Shown one piece after another: positions 8,401-16,235 of a DNA stretch of 33,075 nucleotides. The stretch spans positions 1-33,075 of the forward strand of contig CAIYDY010000453.1 of assembly GCA_903925015.1 (NCBI GenBank). The letters run 5' to 3'. The stretch is from an uncultured Acidobacteriia bacterium (lineage in GTDB: Bacteria; Acidobacteriota; Terriglobia; Bryobacterales; Bryobacteraceae). The notes beneath the pieces are model-generated. The model searched no databases. It was given only the letters and a program-made list of their open reading frames with translations, and had not been told where the DNA came from. Both the position numbers and the translations under genes were made by a program. The stretch's first letter is position 1. Every line of letters starts with the position of its first letter.

Positions 8401-10214
8401 TCCTGGCCGCCACCGACTGTTGAAAGGGTGTGGATCACGCCTGGCAGCTTGCGGATGTCGCGGGCGATTTGTTCCGTCATCGCAGTGGTGGCGGCGAGTG
8501 AAGTACCCTCGGGAGTCCGGACGAGGACGTTGAACTGGGATTGGTCGTCACCCGGCAGGAAGTTCTTTCCGACGAACATGAACAAGGGCACGATGCTCAT
8601 GATGACCAGTGCGCTGAGGCCGAGCATGATGCCGCGGTGGGCCATGGCCCAGCGGAGCATGCTCGTATACGAGCGGTCGATGACCCGGAAGACCGGCGAG
8701 TCCTTGGAGGAGTGGGCGTCCTTGCCGTGCTTGGACGGCGGTTTCACAAAGCGCGAGGTCAGCATCGGGGTCAGGGTGAACGAGACCAGGAGGGAGACGG
8801 CAATCGCGAATGCCGACGTAAATCCGAACGAACTCATGAATCGACCGACGATGCCGCCCATGAAGCCGACCGGCAGGAATACGGCGAGCAGGGAGAGGGT
8901 GGTTGCCATAACGGCAAGGCCAATTTCGCCTGTGCCGTGGATGGCCGCCTCGACCGGGCTCATCCCCTTTTCCTCCATGAAGCGGTAGATGTTTTCGAGC
9001 ACGATGATGGCGTCGTCGATGACAATGCCGACCATCAAAGTGAGTGCCAGCATGGTGATCTGGTTCAGCGTGAGGCCCATGGCCGCCATCAGGGCGAAGG
9101 ACGAGATGATCGACGTGGGGATGGCGATGGACGCGATGAGGGTGGTTCGCCAATTCGCGAGGAAGAGGAAAATCACGATGGATGCGAAAAGGCTGCCGAG
9201 CACCAAGTGGTGCTTGATGTTGTCGACGGCTGCCACGATAAAGACGGACTGGTCGGCAATGATGCTGGCTTTTACATCCTTCGGCAGGGTGGCTTCGAGC
9301 TCCTTCAGGCGCTGCTTGACTCCATCGGCGGTCGCGACGGTGTTTTCGCCCGATTGCTTGGAGACGATCAGCGTCACAGCAGCTTGGCCGTCGAGACGCG
9401 CTGTGGTTTCGGGCTCCTCGTAGCTGTCCTCGGCATAGCCAATGTCGGAAACCTTGACGACATAGCCATTGCGGTTGGCGACGGCAATTTGGTTGAACTG
9501 TTCGGGTTTCACGACGCGGCCTTCGGTGCGGACGGTGAAATCCAGCTGGCCCTGGCGGAGGTCGCCGCCTGGCAGTTCGAGGTTCTGGCTCTTGATGGCG
9601 TTGAACAGGTCGTTGATGGTGAGGTTGTAGGAGCGCAGTTTTTCCGGATCGGCGTAGACATGGATTTCACGTTTTGCGCCGCCGACAATGCGGATCTGGC
9701 CGACGCCGGGGGAGCTTTCCAGCTTCTGCTTCAAAAGCTTGTCGGCGATCATTGTCACGTCGCGCAGGGACCGCTGGGCGGAGAGGCCGATTTGGAGGAC
9801 CGGAGCTGCGTCGGGGTCGAACTTTTGAACTTCCGGGCGCTTGGCTGTGGCGGGCAGGTCGTTCAGGATCTGGTTGACCTTGTTCTGGACTTCCTGGGCG
9901 GCGATGTCACCGTTCTTGGAGAGCAGGAAGGTGACTTGGACGAACGCGCGGCCTTCGGACGAGATGGAACGGAGTTCGTCGATCTCGCTGATGGTGTTGA
10001 CGGCTTCCTCGATCTTCTTGGTGATCTCGGTCTCGATTTCCTCGGGGGAGGCTCCGGGATCGGCCACCACGATTTGGACCGTGGGGATATCGACCTTCGG
10101 GAAAAGGTCGACGCCGAGGGTGTTGTAGGAGAACGCACCGATCACGACCAGGGTCATGATCAACATCGTGGCGAAAACGGGGCGTTCGATGCAGAGTTTG
10201 GCTAGCGCGTGCAT
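5433..10214 (-). CDS. RND (HAE1) efflux permease fused to a TolC-type outer-membrane channel
   Basis: One uninterrupted frame of 1593 residues from ATG 10214; a longer frame upstream adds 30 residues inside the adaptor gene. Residues 1 to about 1020 are a complete hydrophobe/amphiphile RND permease: the LFPKVDIPTVQI start, two large periplasmic loops, the TM4 proton-relay pair (GIVIDDAIIVLENIYR, D400/D401), and TM10 KKNAIL. TM12 ends at AVPVFYSYFEDLGN. A short linker leads to a signal-peptide-like helix (VTVVLLAVGLALSMCATPVQ, then AAD), followed by about 530 residues of outer-membrane efflux protein with paired TolC-like helical halves and coiled coils. The permease C-terminus is cytoplasmic, so this helix would carry the channel part across the membrane, and signal peptidase could release it. 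An in-frame ATG at 7151 would also make a secreted channel alone. The gene starts one base after the adaptor stop. Drug or solvent export is inferred from the HAE1 type. Confidence 0.92.
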   Translation of the reverse strand: MHALAKLCIERPVFATMLIMTLVVIGAFSYNTLGVDLFPKVDIPTVQIVVADPGASPEEIETEITKKIEEAVNTISEIDELRSISSEGRAFVQVTFLLSKNGDIAAQEVQNKVNQILNDLPATAKRPEVQKFDPDAAPVLQIGLSAQRSLRDVTMIADKLLKQKLESSPGVGQIRIVGGAKREIHVYADPEKLRSYNLTINDLFNAIKSQNLELPGGDLRQGQLDFTVRTEGRVVKPEQFNQIAVANRNGYVVKVSDIGYAEDSYEEPETTARLDGQAAVTLIVSKQSGENTVATADGVKQRLKELEATLPKDVKASIIADQSVFIVAAVDNIKHHLVLGSLFASIVIFLFLANWRTTLIASIAIPTSIISSFALMAAMGLTLNQITMLALTLMVGIVIDDAIIVLENIYRFMEEKGMSPVEAAIHGTGEIGLAVMATTLSLLAVFLPVGFMGGIVGRFMSSFGFTSAFAIAVSLLVSFTLTPMLTSRFVKPPSKHGKDAHSSKDSPVFRVIDRSYTSMLRWAMAHRGIMLGLSALVIMSIVPLFMFVGKNFLPGDDQSQFNVLVRTPEGTSLAATTAMTEQIARDIRKLPGVIHTLSTVGGGQDHSANNSAIFVKLSDIEQRQVNQTDVMQLTRKLLKSYPKEIHAGVELVSAVGGGNSNAEIQFYVQGPDLERLGQYSAALMAKLSALPGVADTDTTLRTGKPEFRLVIDRDRAADLGVSVLDIEQALNTLVAGQVASTFNAGDEQYDVRVRAQEKFRTTQEQLAALTIPSQKRGTVSLDEVVRIRPGSGPSSVNRINRQRQVTISANTLPGGSQAAILQGITAAADELHMGSDYRYGTAGTSKELGRTGYYFGLAFSLTFIFMYIVLAAQFESFIHPITILMTLPLAIPFGILSLLVTGQTVNIFSGLGLLLLFGIVKKNAILQIDHMNGLRKTGMSQYDAIIQANRDRLRPILMTTIALVAGMAPLVLSNGVGSATNRSIGVLVVGGQSLCLLLTLLAVPVFYSYFEDLGNSTFLSRMFAKVSGLFARNKANPIPDVTVVLLAVGLALSMCATPVQAADPTVRIGILGSAKITLNEVIQRVLANDRNIAVSRIAREEAVLSLRGARGAYDPRLGFNFHDSRTVTPVSSSLGGATNGKLTTKDLLVDPQLSGTTPWGGGTYKIDFSSQRTASDSTFNTLNPQFPTSLTFNYNQPLLRGLMYDDNRHRIQVARKNIEMSEAQFRQRVIETVTLSVQAYRELEFAVRNLEVQKEAVRLVREQEASIRRQVEQGLLAPVDIVQTQTQVATFEQNFFAAESALTTAENALKVLMLADRSDLMWGMSLTPDHTPDSPAAMPTLDEAVKAALASRPELKESELALDVNRLDAKLSKEQTKPQIDAYGTIGYTGLAGKVIPQTGANPFSAAFGPLVSQINQLSAQAGLPPLAPISFGGGSVPSAFIGGYGQSLNALGTGNYNTAVIGVTVGLPLRNRTATAAAAISAADGRRLKTQKQQVEMAVEQDVRNALQAVVSATSRLRASVDARKSAEAQYASEERQFQAGTTTVFLVLQRQTELIAARTREARSEADFGDAQANLDRALARTIEVRNITLK

Positions 10215-10215
10215 G

Positions 10216-11529
10216 CTATTTGCCGCTCCCCGCCGAAGCGTTGACGGTGAGCTGCGCGCCGTCGAAGAGATCGCCAAGGTTGGTGGTGGCGATGGTTTCC
10301 CCACCCTTCAGACCAGAGACGAGGCGGATGGACTCGCCGCTGCCCGGGCCAAGCGGTGCATCGCCAACCTGGACCACGCGCAAGCGGGCCGTGCCGTTTT
10401 CAACCACAAAGACTTGGTTGGAATCAGTGGTTTTGTCTCGAATAACGGCCAGTTTGGGTACGAAGACGGCTTGGACGCCGCCTGGTTGCATGACGCGGGC
10501 GGTGGCGAACATGCCCGGCTTCAAGTCATTGCCGGGGTTTTCAAATTTGGCTTCGAGGAGGAAGATGCGGGAATTGGGGTCCACGGACTGGTTGATGGCG
10601 GTTACCCTCCCGGTGAATTCCCTGCCCTGATAGGCGGATACAAGGGCCGTGACCTTGTCGCCGAGGTGCGCGAGCGAAGCTTTCTGTTCGGGAGTCTGGA
10701 GTTGCAGTTTCAGCGTGCCGATGCGGACGATGGTGGCGATCTTGTTGGTGAGCGCCACGTACTCGCCGGCTGCGACCGGGCGCGCCGTGATGTAGCCGTC
10801 GAACGGGGCGCGGATGGTGGTGTCGGCGAGGGCCTTTTCCGCCTGGGCGACCTGCGCCTTGACGCTGTCGAGCGAGGCACGCTGGGTGGAGATGATTTCG
10901 AAGCTTTGACGGGCGGCGTTGGCGGAGGCCTCGTACTGCTGGCGGACGGCGTTGGTCTGTGCCTCGGCAGTCTCCTGCTGGGTTCGGGCCCGCTCGTAGG
11001 CGGTCTTGGAGACGTCACCTGTTGCCACCAGATTGGCGTAGCGCTGGGCGTCGGCGGCGGCCAGCTTGGCCTGTGCCTTGGCGGATTCGAAATTGGCTTG
11101 TGCCGCAGCGACTTCCGGGACTTTGTTGGGGTCGAAATTGCCGGCGGTCCAGCCGATCCTGGACTGCGTTTGGCGGACTGCGGCGGTGGCCTCGGCCAGC
11201 AGCGCCTTCACCTGGTCGAGCCGCAGTTGGGCATCGCGGTGGTCCAGTTCGCAGACCACCTGGCCCTGTGTGACATGGTCGCCCACGTTGACCGGGGTCG
11301 AGAGGACGCGGCCCGCAACCATGGGGGCGATGTCTGAACTTTCGTCGGCTACAAAGGTGCCCGTGACTTGGAAGTCGGCAGGAATTTCTTTGGATTCGGC
11401 AATCGCGGTTGCCGTGGAAACGGGTTTCTGGACAGCGGTGGGAGCTGTTTCGACCGGGCTGGCCTTCGACCCGCAGCCGGTGAGCAGCAGGATCGGGAAG
11501 ATAAGTGCGCTGGTAAGTATGATTTTCAT
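10216..11529 (-). CDS. Periplasmic adaptor (HlyD/AcrA family) lipoprotein of the RND pump
   Basis: A 437-residue membrane-fusion protein. The N-terminus is a lipoprotein signal (MKIILTSALIFPILLLTGC) with an LTGC lipobox, so the mature Cys would be lipidated and anchored to the inner membrane. The domain order is typical: beta-barrel/lipoyl half (GRVLSTPVNVGDHVTQGQVV), a long alpha hairpin with many Ala/Gln/Lys heptads (about residues 100-200), the second lipoyl half (TIRAPFDGYITARPVAAGEY), beta-barrel (VTALVSAYQGREFTGRVTAI) and membrane-proximal domain. It bridges the RND pump and its outer-membrane channel. The start codon overlaps the TetR stop by four bases (ATGA), and the fused pump gene begins one base after its stop. 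All three are therefore translationally coupled. Confidence 0.93.
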   Translation of the reverse strand: MKIILTSALIFPILLLTGCGSKASPVETAPTAVQKPVSTATAIAESKEIPADFQVTGTFVADESSDIAPMVAGRVLSTPVNVGDHVTQGQVVCELDHRDAQLRLDQVKALLAEATAAVRQTQSRIGWTAGNFDPNKVPEVAAAQANFESAKAQAKLAAADAQRYANLVATGDVSKTAYERARTQQETAEAQTNAVRQQYEASANAARQSFEIISTQRASLDSVKAQVAQAEKALADTTIRAPFDGYITARPVAAGEYVALTNKIATIVRIGTLKLQLQTPEQKASLAHLGDKVTALVSAYQGREFTGRVTAINQSVDPNSRIFLLEAKFENPGNDLKPGMFATARVMQPGGVQAVFVPKLAVIRDKTTDSNQVFVVENGTARLRVVQVGDAPLGPGSGESIRLVSGLKGGETIATTNLGDLFDGAQLTVNASAGSGK

Positions 11530-12176
11530 TCGGTGGCTCGATTCGGGGCTGCGGGTCGCAGGCCGTCCATTACAATCCTTACGAAATTTTCAACAACTTG
11601 TTCGTCCGTGCCACCAATCAAAGGCGATTGGTAGACGTATTTTTGCAGTGCGTAAAACTGGGGAATTCCAACCAAAGCGAGTAGAATGACGATGGGCTGG
11701 CCGGAGCGCATGGCACCGGCTTCCTGTCGCCGGGCGATATAGGAGATCAGCTTTTCCACGATGGGGAGCTTGGTGCGGGTGTGGTGCAGGAGCGCCAGTT
11801 CATTGCCTTCGAGTGCTGCAAACAGCAGCAGGCGTTCGAAACGCGGGTCCTCGCGCAGATGCTGGATGATTTTGGTCACCAGCAGCCGGACCAGGCCCTC
11901 ATCGTCGTCCACCTGGGTGAGGGCTTCGAGCTCCAACAACCAGTTGTCCATCAAATCGGCACCGCATTTGTAGTCGAGAATGGCGGTGTGGAGATCCTGT
12001 TTGGTGGCGAAGTGGCGGAAAATAATCGCCTCGGTTACACCGGCGGCAGCGGCAATTTCCTTGGTGGTGGTGCCGTCGAAGCCCTTGCGGGAGAAGAGGT
12101 CTATGGCGACCTCGATCAGCTGGCGGCGGCGGTCTTCGGCCGACATGCGGTGTGTCGGGGTATCGTTGGAAGCCAC
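11526..12176 (-). CDS. TetR-family repressor of the efflux operon
   Basis: A 216-residue TetR/AcrR protein. The N-terminal helix-turn-helix is clear: RRQLIEVAIDLFSRKGFDGT, then TTKEIAAAAGVTEAIIFRHF. The C-terminal all-helical half is the ligand-binding and dimerisation domain. It is the first gene of the efflux operon and presumably represses its own promoter until a pump substrate binds. Two starts are possible. GTG 12176 coincides with the transcription start predicted from the -10 box, giving a leaderless message. ATG 12146 gives MSAEDRRRQ, a normal family N-terminus, with a 30-base leader but no clear ribosome-binding site. The family is certain; the ligand is unknown. Confidence 0.92.
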   Translation of the reverse strand: MASNDTPTHRMSAEDRRRQLIEVAIDLFSRKGFDGTTTKEIAAAAGVTEAIIFRHFATKQDLHTAILDYKCGADLMDNWLLELEALTQVDDDEGLVRLLVTKIIQHLREDPRFERLLLFAALEGNELALLHHTRTKLPIVEKLISYIARRQEAGAMRSGQPIVILLALVGIPQFYALQKYVYQSPLIGGTDEQVVENFVRIVMDGLRPAAPNRATE

Positions 12177-12182
12177 GAAACC

Positions 12183-12212
12183 AGTGTAAGTAAGTACTTA
12201 CTTATTTGTCAA
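12183..12212 (-). promoter_or_regulatory. Promoter with embedded TetR operator
   Basis: On the minus strand a perfect -35 TTGACA (12212-12207) and a -10-like TACACT (12188-12183) are 18 bases apart. The spacer is almost entirely filled by a perfect 18-base palindrome, TAAGTAAGTACTTACTTA (12187-12204). A repressor dimer bound there would block RNA polymerase. It lies just upstream of the TetR start, so it is the expected autoregulatory operator. Confidence 0.75.
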
Positions 12213-12269
12213 GGCCCCCAGAGAAGCGGAGGGTCGAGCCCCTAGCTGGGAAGCCCCAAGCGGCGACTA

Positions 12270-14009
12270 TCAATGGCCCTTGGCGGTGGGGTCCGGGGCC
12301 GGGGTTGGGATGCGGGGCAGCATTTCGGCTCGGGCGGCCGCGTTGTAGGCAAACCAGGCTTCGATCATGGAACTCTGCATGACGTCGTCCTTCTGGACAC
12401 GGTCGTACGTGTCAGCGTTGGAGTGGTGGGTGCGGGTGCCGTACTCGAGGGGGTCCTGCTGGAAGCCGATGCCGTTAAGGCCGATCCAGGAGAAGGCGCT
12501 GGAGTCGGTGCCGCCGGGGCTGGTGGTAGGGCGGAACTGGTCGCCGCCGGAGACCGCGACCATGTGTTGGTCTTTGAGGGGCTCGATCCAGGACTTGAAG
12601 ATGGCGGCCATTTGGGGGCTGCCGCCCGCCGATACGCCGCGGAATCGGCCGGAGCCGCCGTCGTCGTTGAAGTAGACGTCGAGCTTGTCGTATTCGGGGG
12701 TTTTCACCATGGTGGCGCGCGGGGCGAAGTGCTGTTGGACGTAGGCGGTTGAGCCGTAGACGCCCTGCTCCTCGCCGCCCCAGAGGGCGACGCGGACGGT
12801 GCGGGCCATCGGCTTGATCGAGCCGGACTTTTGGAGTGAAGCCAGAATGCGGACGGCTTCCATGGCGACGGAGGATCCGGTGCCGTTGTCGGTGGCGCCG
12901 GTGCCGCCCTGCCAGCTGTCGAAATGGCCGCCGAGCATGACGATCTCGTCGGCTTTGGTGGTTCCGGGAATTTCGCCGATCACGTTGAAGGCGTTTTGGT
13001 CTTCCTTTTGATAGTCGACCGCGATGTCGAAGTTGAGCTTGGGGACGACACCGTGCTGGAGCAGGCGGACCAGGCGGTTGTACTGCTCGGCACCGATGGC
13101 GACGATGGGGGACGGAACGGGTGCGCTGGGGTTTTCGGACCCGCCATAGGTGGAAAAGATGGTGCCGCCGTCGCCGTTGTAACCGGGGGTGAGGCAGATG
13201 GCGACGCCCTCGTCGCGCAGGAAGGTGTTTACCTCGTTGCGGAGGAGGCCGTTCTTTTCACTGGCGAGGGCGAGCGAGGTCGGGGTGTACTCCCATTCGC
13301 CTTCGCCGGGGCGGCCGCGTCCGCTGGGGTCGCGGTTGAGCGTGGCATTGGCCCCCGCATTGGCTCCTGCAGCACCTCGTCCGCCGCCGGGTCCGCCGCG
13401 TCCGCCGCCGCGTGCGAGGATTTCCTCATCGGTGGGGGAGGGCTGGGCGTCGGCTCGGGTGTGGAGCGTGAGGGGGGCGGGGTCGTACATCAGGAGCGCC
13501 TTGCCCTTGAGTTTGCCGCGGTACTTGGCGAAATCGGCTTTGGAATGGATGGGGGCCCAGACGGGCTCGACGGTGATGGGGCCGTTGGTGCCGGGGGTCC
13601 ATGCGAGCGGGAAACCGGGAAATGCGGCGTAGACGGGCGTTTCCATGGCGGCGTAGAAATGCTTGATTTGCCAGCCGTAGCCGAAGGGCCACTTTTCGAG
13701 GTGGACGTTCTGGAGTCCCCACTCCTTCATCTGCTTCATGGCCCATTCGGCGGCGAGCTTGTGGTTGCGGCTGTTGGTGACGCGGGGACCGTAAACCTCG
13801 GACATCCAGAAGAGGTTTTCCATGACTTGGGAGTGCTGGAAGGCCTCGGACTTGATCTGGGCGAGGGCGGAGAGGTCGACTTTGTCGCCTGTTTCCTGGG
13901 CGGGGCTTGGCTGGGCGGAGGAGGGCTGGATCAGTAAGAGGGCCGCGAGCAGTGCCGCAGCGATTGATGAAGGCAGTGTTGGGGCGTGCCGGAAGCGGAG
14001 CAGATTCAT
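12270..14009 (-). CDS. Secreted M28-family zinc aminopeptidase/carboxypeptidase
   Basis: 579 residues from ATG 14009, whose N-terminus is a signal peptide ending near PSSAQ; the frame stays open upstream to 14174 but would place 55 residues before it. The fold is M28 with an inserted PA-type domain (about residues 130-310). Zinc-ligand motifs in order are GGHFDSWQGGTGATDNGTG (H362, D374), GGEEQGVYGS (E413/E414), FNDDGG (D449/D450) and THHSNADTYD (H528/H529). It should hydrolyse peptides one residue at a time in the periplasm or outside the cell. An oddity is a Gly/Arg/Ala-rich insert at about residues 200-235, probably a flexible loop. Exact specificity cannot be told. The TetR promoter follows downstream, so the gene is probably transcribed alone. 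Confidence 0.88.
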   Translation of the reverse strand: MNLLRFRHAPTLPSSIAAALLAALLLIQPSSAQPSPAQETGDKVDLSALAQIKSEAFQHSQVMENLFWMSEVYGPRVTNSRNHKLAAEWAMKQMKEWGLQNVHLEKWPFGYGWQIKHFYAAMETPVYAAFPGFPLAWTPGTNGPITVEPVWAPIHSKADFAKYRGKLKGKALLMYDPAPLTLHTRADAQPSPTDEEILARGGGRGGPGGGRGAAGANAGANATLNRDPSGRGRPGEGEWEYTPTSLALASEKNGLLRNEVNTFLRDEGVAICLTPGYNGDGGTIFSTYGGSENPSAPVPSPIVAIGAEQYNRLVRLLQHGVVPKLNFDIAVDYQKEDQNAFNVIGEIPGTTKADEIVMLGGHFDSWQGGTGATDNGTGSSVAMEAVRILASLQKSGSIKPMARTVRVALWGGEEQGVYGSTAYVQQHFAPRATMVKTPEYDKLDVYFNDDGGSGRFRGVSAGGSPQMAAIFKSWIEPLKDQHMVAVSGGDQFRPTTSPGGTDSSAFSWIGLNGIGFQQDPLEYGTRTHHSNADTYDRVQKDDVMQSSMIEAWFAYNAAARAEMLPRIPTPAPDPTAKGH

Positions 14010-14176
14010 GGGGATTCTCGCTTTCAATGGGATTCCGACCGGGCTGAACATGTGTTCGACAGGGAAACCGCAGCGTTCCGGGAACAAGGAATATTCTCGC
14101 ACGCTGAACCTCCCACTCAGAGGCGACGAGCAAGGAAGGCCGGGGGCGGTTGTTTCAATTCCCACGATCCACACTT

Positions 14177-14188
14177 GGTACCGGTACC
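14177..14188. repeat. Second copy of palindrome GGTACCGGTACC
   Basis: Identical 12-base palindrome to 1470-1481. Each copy lies 145-310 bases upstream of a plus-strand PEP-CTERM gene. It may be a regulatory site or chance. Confidence 0.25.
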
Positions 14189-14261
14189 GGAACTGCTAAC
14201 GGTGCTGGATTTTCGCGCGGAGGCCTTCTTACACTGATTTTATAGCTTCAGCGCCGTAATT

Positions 14262-14304
14262 GGTGGTTCCCACATGATTCGCGGGAACGACATTCCACCG
14301 GTGG
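14262..14304 (+). promoter_or_regulatory. Structured leader with competing hairpins
   Basis: GGTGG (14262-14266) can pair with CCACC (14295-14299), enclosing a second stem GTTCCC/GGGAAC (14266-14271 with 14283-14288). The same CCACC can instead pair with the adjoining GGTGG (14300-14304 region) as part of CCACCGGTGG. A TTTATAG-like -10 is near 14239-14245. The structure lies 30-70 bases before the first gene of the collagen-like operon, so translational or transcriptional control is possible. Confidence 0.35.
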
Positions 14305-14331
14305 CACTACCTGGAGTCGGAGAAAACTTCT

Positions 14332-15300
14332 ATGCAGAGCCACAAGCCACTCGTGTGCGCAACATCCTTATTGATATCGCTGGCCGCCGCCGCGGCTCAA
14401 GCGGGCACCGTTTCCTTTACAGGCGCAATCGTCGACTACACCATCTCCGCGGCGGGAACCTATGACATTGTTGCGGCCGGAGCGCAGGGCGGCGCTGGAT
14501 ATTTGGGCACGGGCGGTCTGGGGGCGGTGGCCGACGGGACTATTTTTCTCAATGCGGGCACGCTGCTGAAAATCGTGGTCGGAGGCCAAGGCGTCAGCGG
14601 CTATTTCGGTTCCAACTATGCCGGTGGCGGCGGTGGTGGCACTTTCGTCTACATCAGCGGGGCGTCCAACCCGCTCATCGTGGCGGGCGGCGGCGGCGGC
14701 GCTGGCTATTACGCGGTGAACGGCGATGACGGGCAGGCGGGCACCTCGGGCAGCAGCACCGGTTATGACGGCGGTGCCGGCGGTACGGGTGGACTCGGCG
14801 CCGCGGGTGGTTTCAGCACGGACAATCCAAGCAACGGCGGTGGTGGCGGCGGCTGGGTGGGCAACGGCGGCGACGGCTTCGGCGGCAGCTATCTGGCTCC
14901 GTACGGTGCCGGACTGGGCGGTGCGGGAGCCTTCACGTTCCTCGGCGGCTTGGGTGACGGCGGCGATGGGGCGCCGGGCCAATTCGCGAACGGCGGTTTC
15001 GGCGGCGGCGGTGGCGCGGGCTTCGGCGGCGGTGGCGGTGGCGGCGGCTATTCTGGCGGGGGCGGTGGCGATGGCTCCGACAATGGCGGCGGTGGCGGCG
15101 GCTCCTATGTCGACGCCAGCCTGACTGTCAACTCGATTGCGGCTGCCAGCAACAGCGGCGATGGCTTTGTGACGATCACGGCTGTGGATGCCTCGGTGCC
15201 CGAGCCGGCTGCATTCCTGCTCATGGGCTTGGGTATGGCAGGAATCGGCTTGGGCAGGTGGCACCGATCGCGCAGCACCGGGGTTCCGGCAAAAGTTTAA
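14332..15300 (+). CDS. Glycine-rich PEP-CTERM surface protein
   Basis: 322 residues. The signal peptide is MQSHKPLVCATSLLISLAAA, with cleavage expected near AAQAG. A short beta domain (TVSFTGAIVDYTISAAGTYD) is followed by about 200 residues of repeated Gly-Gly-Gly blocks separated by aromatic or Asn/Asp turns. This resembles the glycine-rich domain that follows beta modules in many bacterial surface proteins and in the ALK-type receptor family. The tail is PEP-CTERM: VPEPAAFLLMGLGMAGIGL, then RWHRSR. It is therefore probably exosortase-processed and surface-displayed. GGAG about 13 bases before the ATG serves as ribosome-binding site. It is the first of five consecutive plus-strand genes and ends 12 bases before the first collagen-like gene, suggesting one extracellular-structure operon. 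Confidence 0.85.
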   Translation: MQSHKPLVCATSLLISLAAAAAQAGTVSFTGAIVDYTISAAGTYDIVAAGAQGGAGYLGTGGLGAVADGTIFLNAGTLLKIVVGGQGVSGYFGSNYAGGGGGGTFVYISGASNPLIVAGGGGGAGYYAVNGDDGQAGTSGSSTGYDGGAGGTGGLGAAGGFSTDNPSNGGGGGGWVGNGGDGFGGSYLAPYGAGLGGAGAFTFLGGLGDGGDGAPGQFANGGFGGGGGAGFGGGGGGGGYSGGGGGDGSDNGGGGGGSYVDASLTVNSIAAASNSGDGFVTITAVDASVPEPAAFLLMGLGMAGIGLGRWHRSRSTGVPAKV

Positions 15301-15312
15301 AGGACAACAACT

Positions 15313-16221
15313 TTGAAATCCAGCTTTGTGGGCATATTCGTTTATCGCCGGGCCTTCGGTCTGGGTATTGCTTTGCTCGCCTCGGCATGCGGTGCGGCGG
15401 CGCAAACGGGCGTTCTGTATGCATGCGTCACCTCGGCCAGCGGCGGGAATCCCGTCGGCCAGGTGCGTTTTGTGGCGTCGGGCACGCCTTGCAATTCGGG
15501 CGAAACGCAGGTTGCGTGGAATGTGAGCGGTCCGCAAGGACCACAGGGCGCGGCGGGGAACACCGGCCTCACAGGACTTGCGGGAGCTGCGGGACCAGCT
15601 GGGCCTGCCGGCTCCACCGGTCTTGCGGGTCCAACAGGCGCAACTGGCTCCGCAGGTGTACCAGGCCCGACTGGGCTCCCTGGAGCCACGGGTGCGGCTG
15701 GAACCACGGGCGCTGCGGGCGTGTCTGGAACAACCGGAGCAGTGGGCGCGACCGGAGCGGTGGGACCGACCGGTCCCGCGGGAGCGACCGGCGCGGAGGG
15801 TCCGGCTGGCGCAGCGGGGGGGGCGGGTGCGACCGGAGCGCAGGGGCCGACCGGACCAACCGGGGCACAGGGCACGGCAGGGGCCGCAGGCGCGACTGGC
15901 GCAACGGGCTCGGCGGGCGCGGGCGGTGCGACTGGACCGGACGGTCCAGCGGGTCCAGCCGGTTCGACGGGAACATCGGCTCCGTCGGGAGCGGTCTCGG
16001 GCAACGTCTTCACTGGCGGAAACCCGGTGGTGGGCGCGCTTGTGTACATTCCCGGATACAGCTACACCGGTTACACGGGTCCGGGGGGCGCTTTTCAGTT
16101 CGACAACCTGCCGGCGGGCACCTACACAATTGTCGTATCCGTGGGCGGAGCGACGAAGGTGACCACATCAGTCACGGTTGCAAGCAGCCTTGTGGTGCTG
16201 CCCTCCGTGCTCAGTTACTAA
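15313..16221 (+). CDS. Collagen-like exported protein 1
   Basis: 302 residues from a TTG start preceded by AAAGGA; no ATG fits the signal peptide. Domain order: signal peptide (cleaved near GAAAQ); a short Cys module with C38, C60, W69 and RFVASG between them; about 50 uninterrupted Gly-X-Y triplets from G73 to about residue 222; then a beta-sandwich of the carboxypeptidase-regulatory type ([20 protein letters not shown] to VLSY). The X and Y positions are mostly Ala, Thr and Pro with almost no charge, as in other bacterial collagens where Thr-rich triplets replace hydroxyproline. It should form an extracellular trimeric rod. The two cysteines are candidates for disulfide locking by the DsbA-like protein encoded downstream. 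A C26 near the end of the signal peptide does not make a good lipobox. Next gene: 14-base gap. Confidence 0.85.
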   Translation: MKSSFVGIFVYRRAFGLGIALLASACGAAAQTGVLYACVTSASGGNPVGQVRFVASGTPCNSGETQVAWNVSGPQGPQGAAGNTGLTGLAGAAGPAGPAGSTGLAGPTGATGSAGVPGPTGLPGATGAAGTTGAAGVSGTTGAVGATGAVGPTGPAGATGAEGPAGAAGGAGATGAQGPTGPTGAQGTAGAAGATGATGSAGAGGATGPDGPAGPAGSTGTSAPSGAVSGNVFTGGNPVVGALVYIPGYSYTGYTGPGGAFQFDNLPAGTYTIVVSVGGATKVTTSVTVASSLVVLPSVLSY

Positions 16222-16235
16222 AGGGCCCTACGAAG

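Noticed and set aside
6849-10205. Long plus-strand open frames (over 500 codons each) opposite the RND-channel gene
   Set aside because: They mirror the codon pattern of a clearly real minus-strand gene in high-GC DNA, are rich in Asp, Gly and His runs, and match no protein family.
12217-12250. CCCAG/CTGGG inverted repeat as terminator of the M28 gene
   Set aside because: A five-base stem with a 24-base loop and no T-run is too weak to call.
12924-13937. Plus-strand frame of 337 codons opposite the M28 peptidase
   Set aside because: Low-complexity Gly/Val/Asp composition expected from the complement of the real gene; no domain visible.
14600-15110. GGC-rich tandem repeat DNA
   Set aside because: Explained by the polyglycine blocks of the PEP-CTERM protein in an intact frame.
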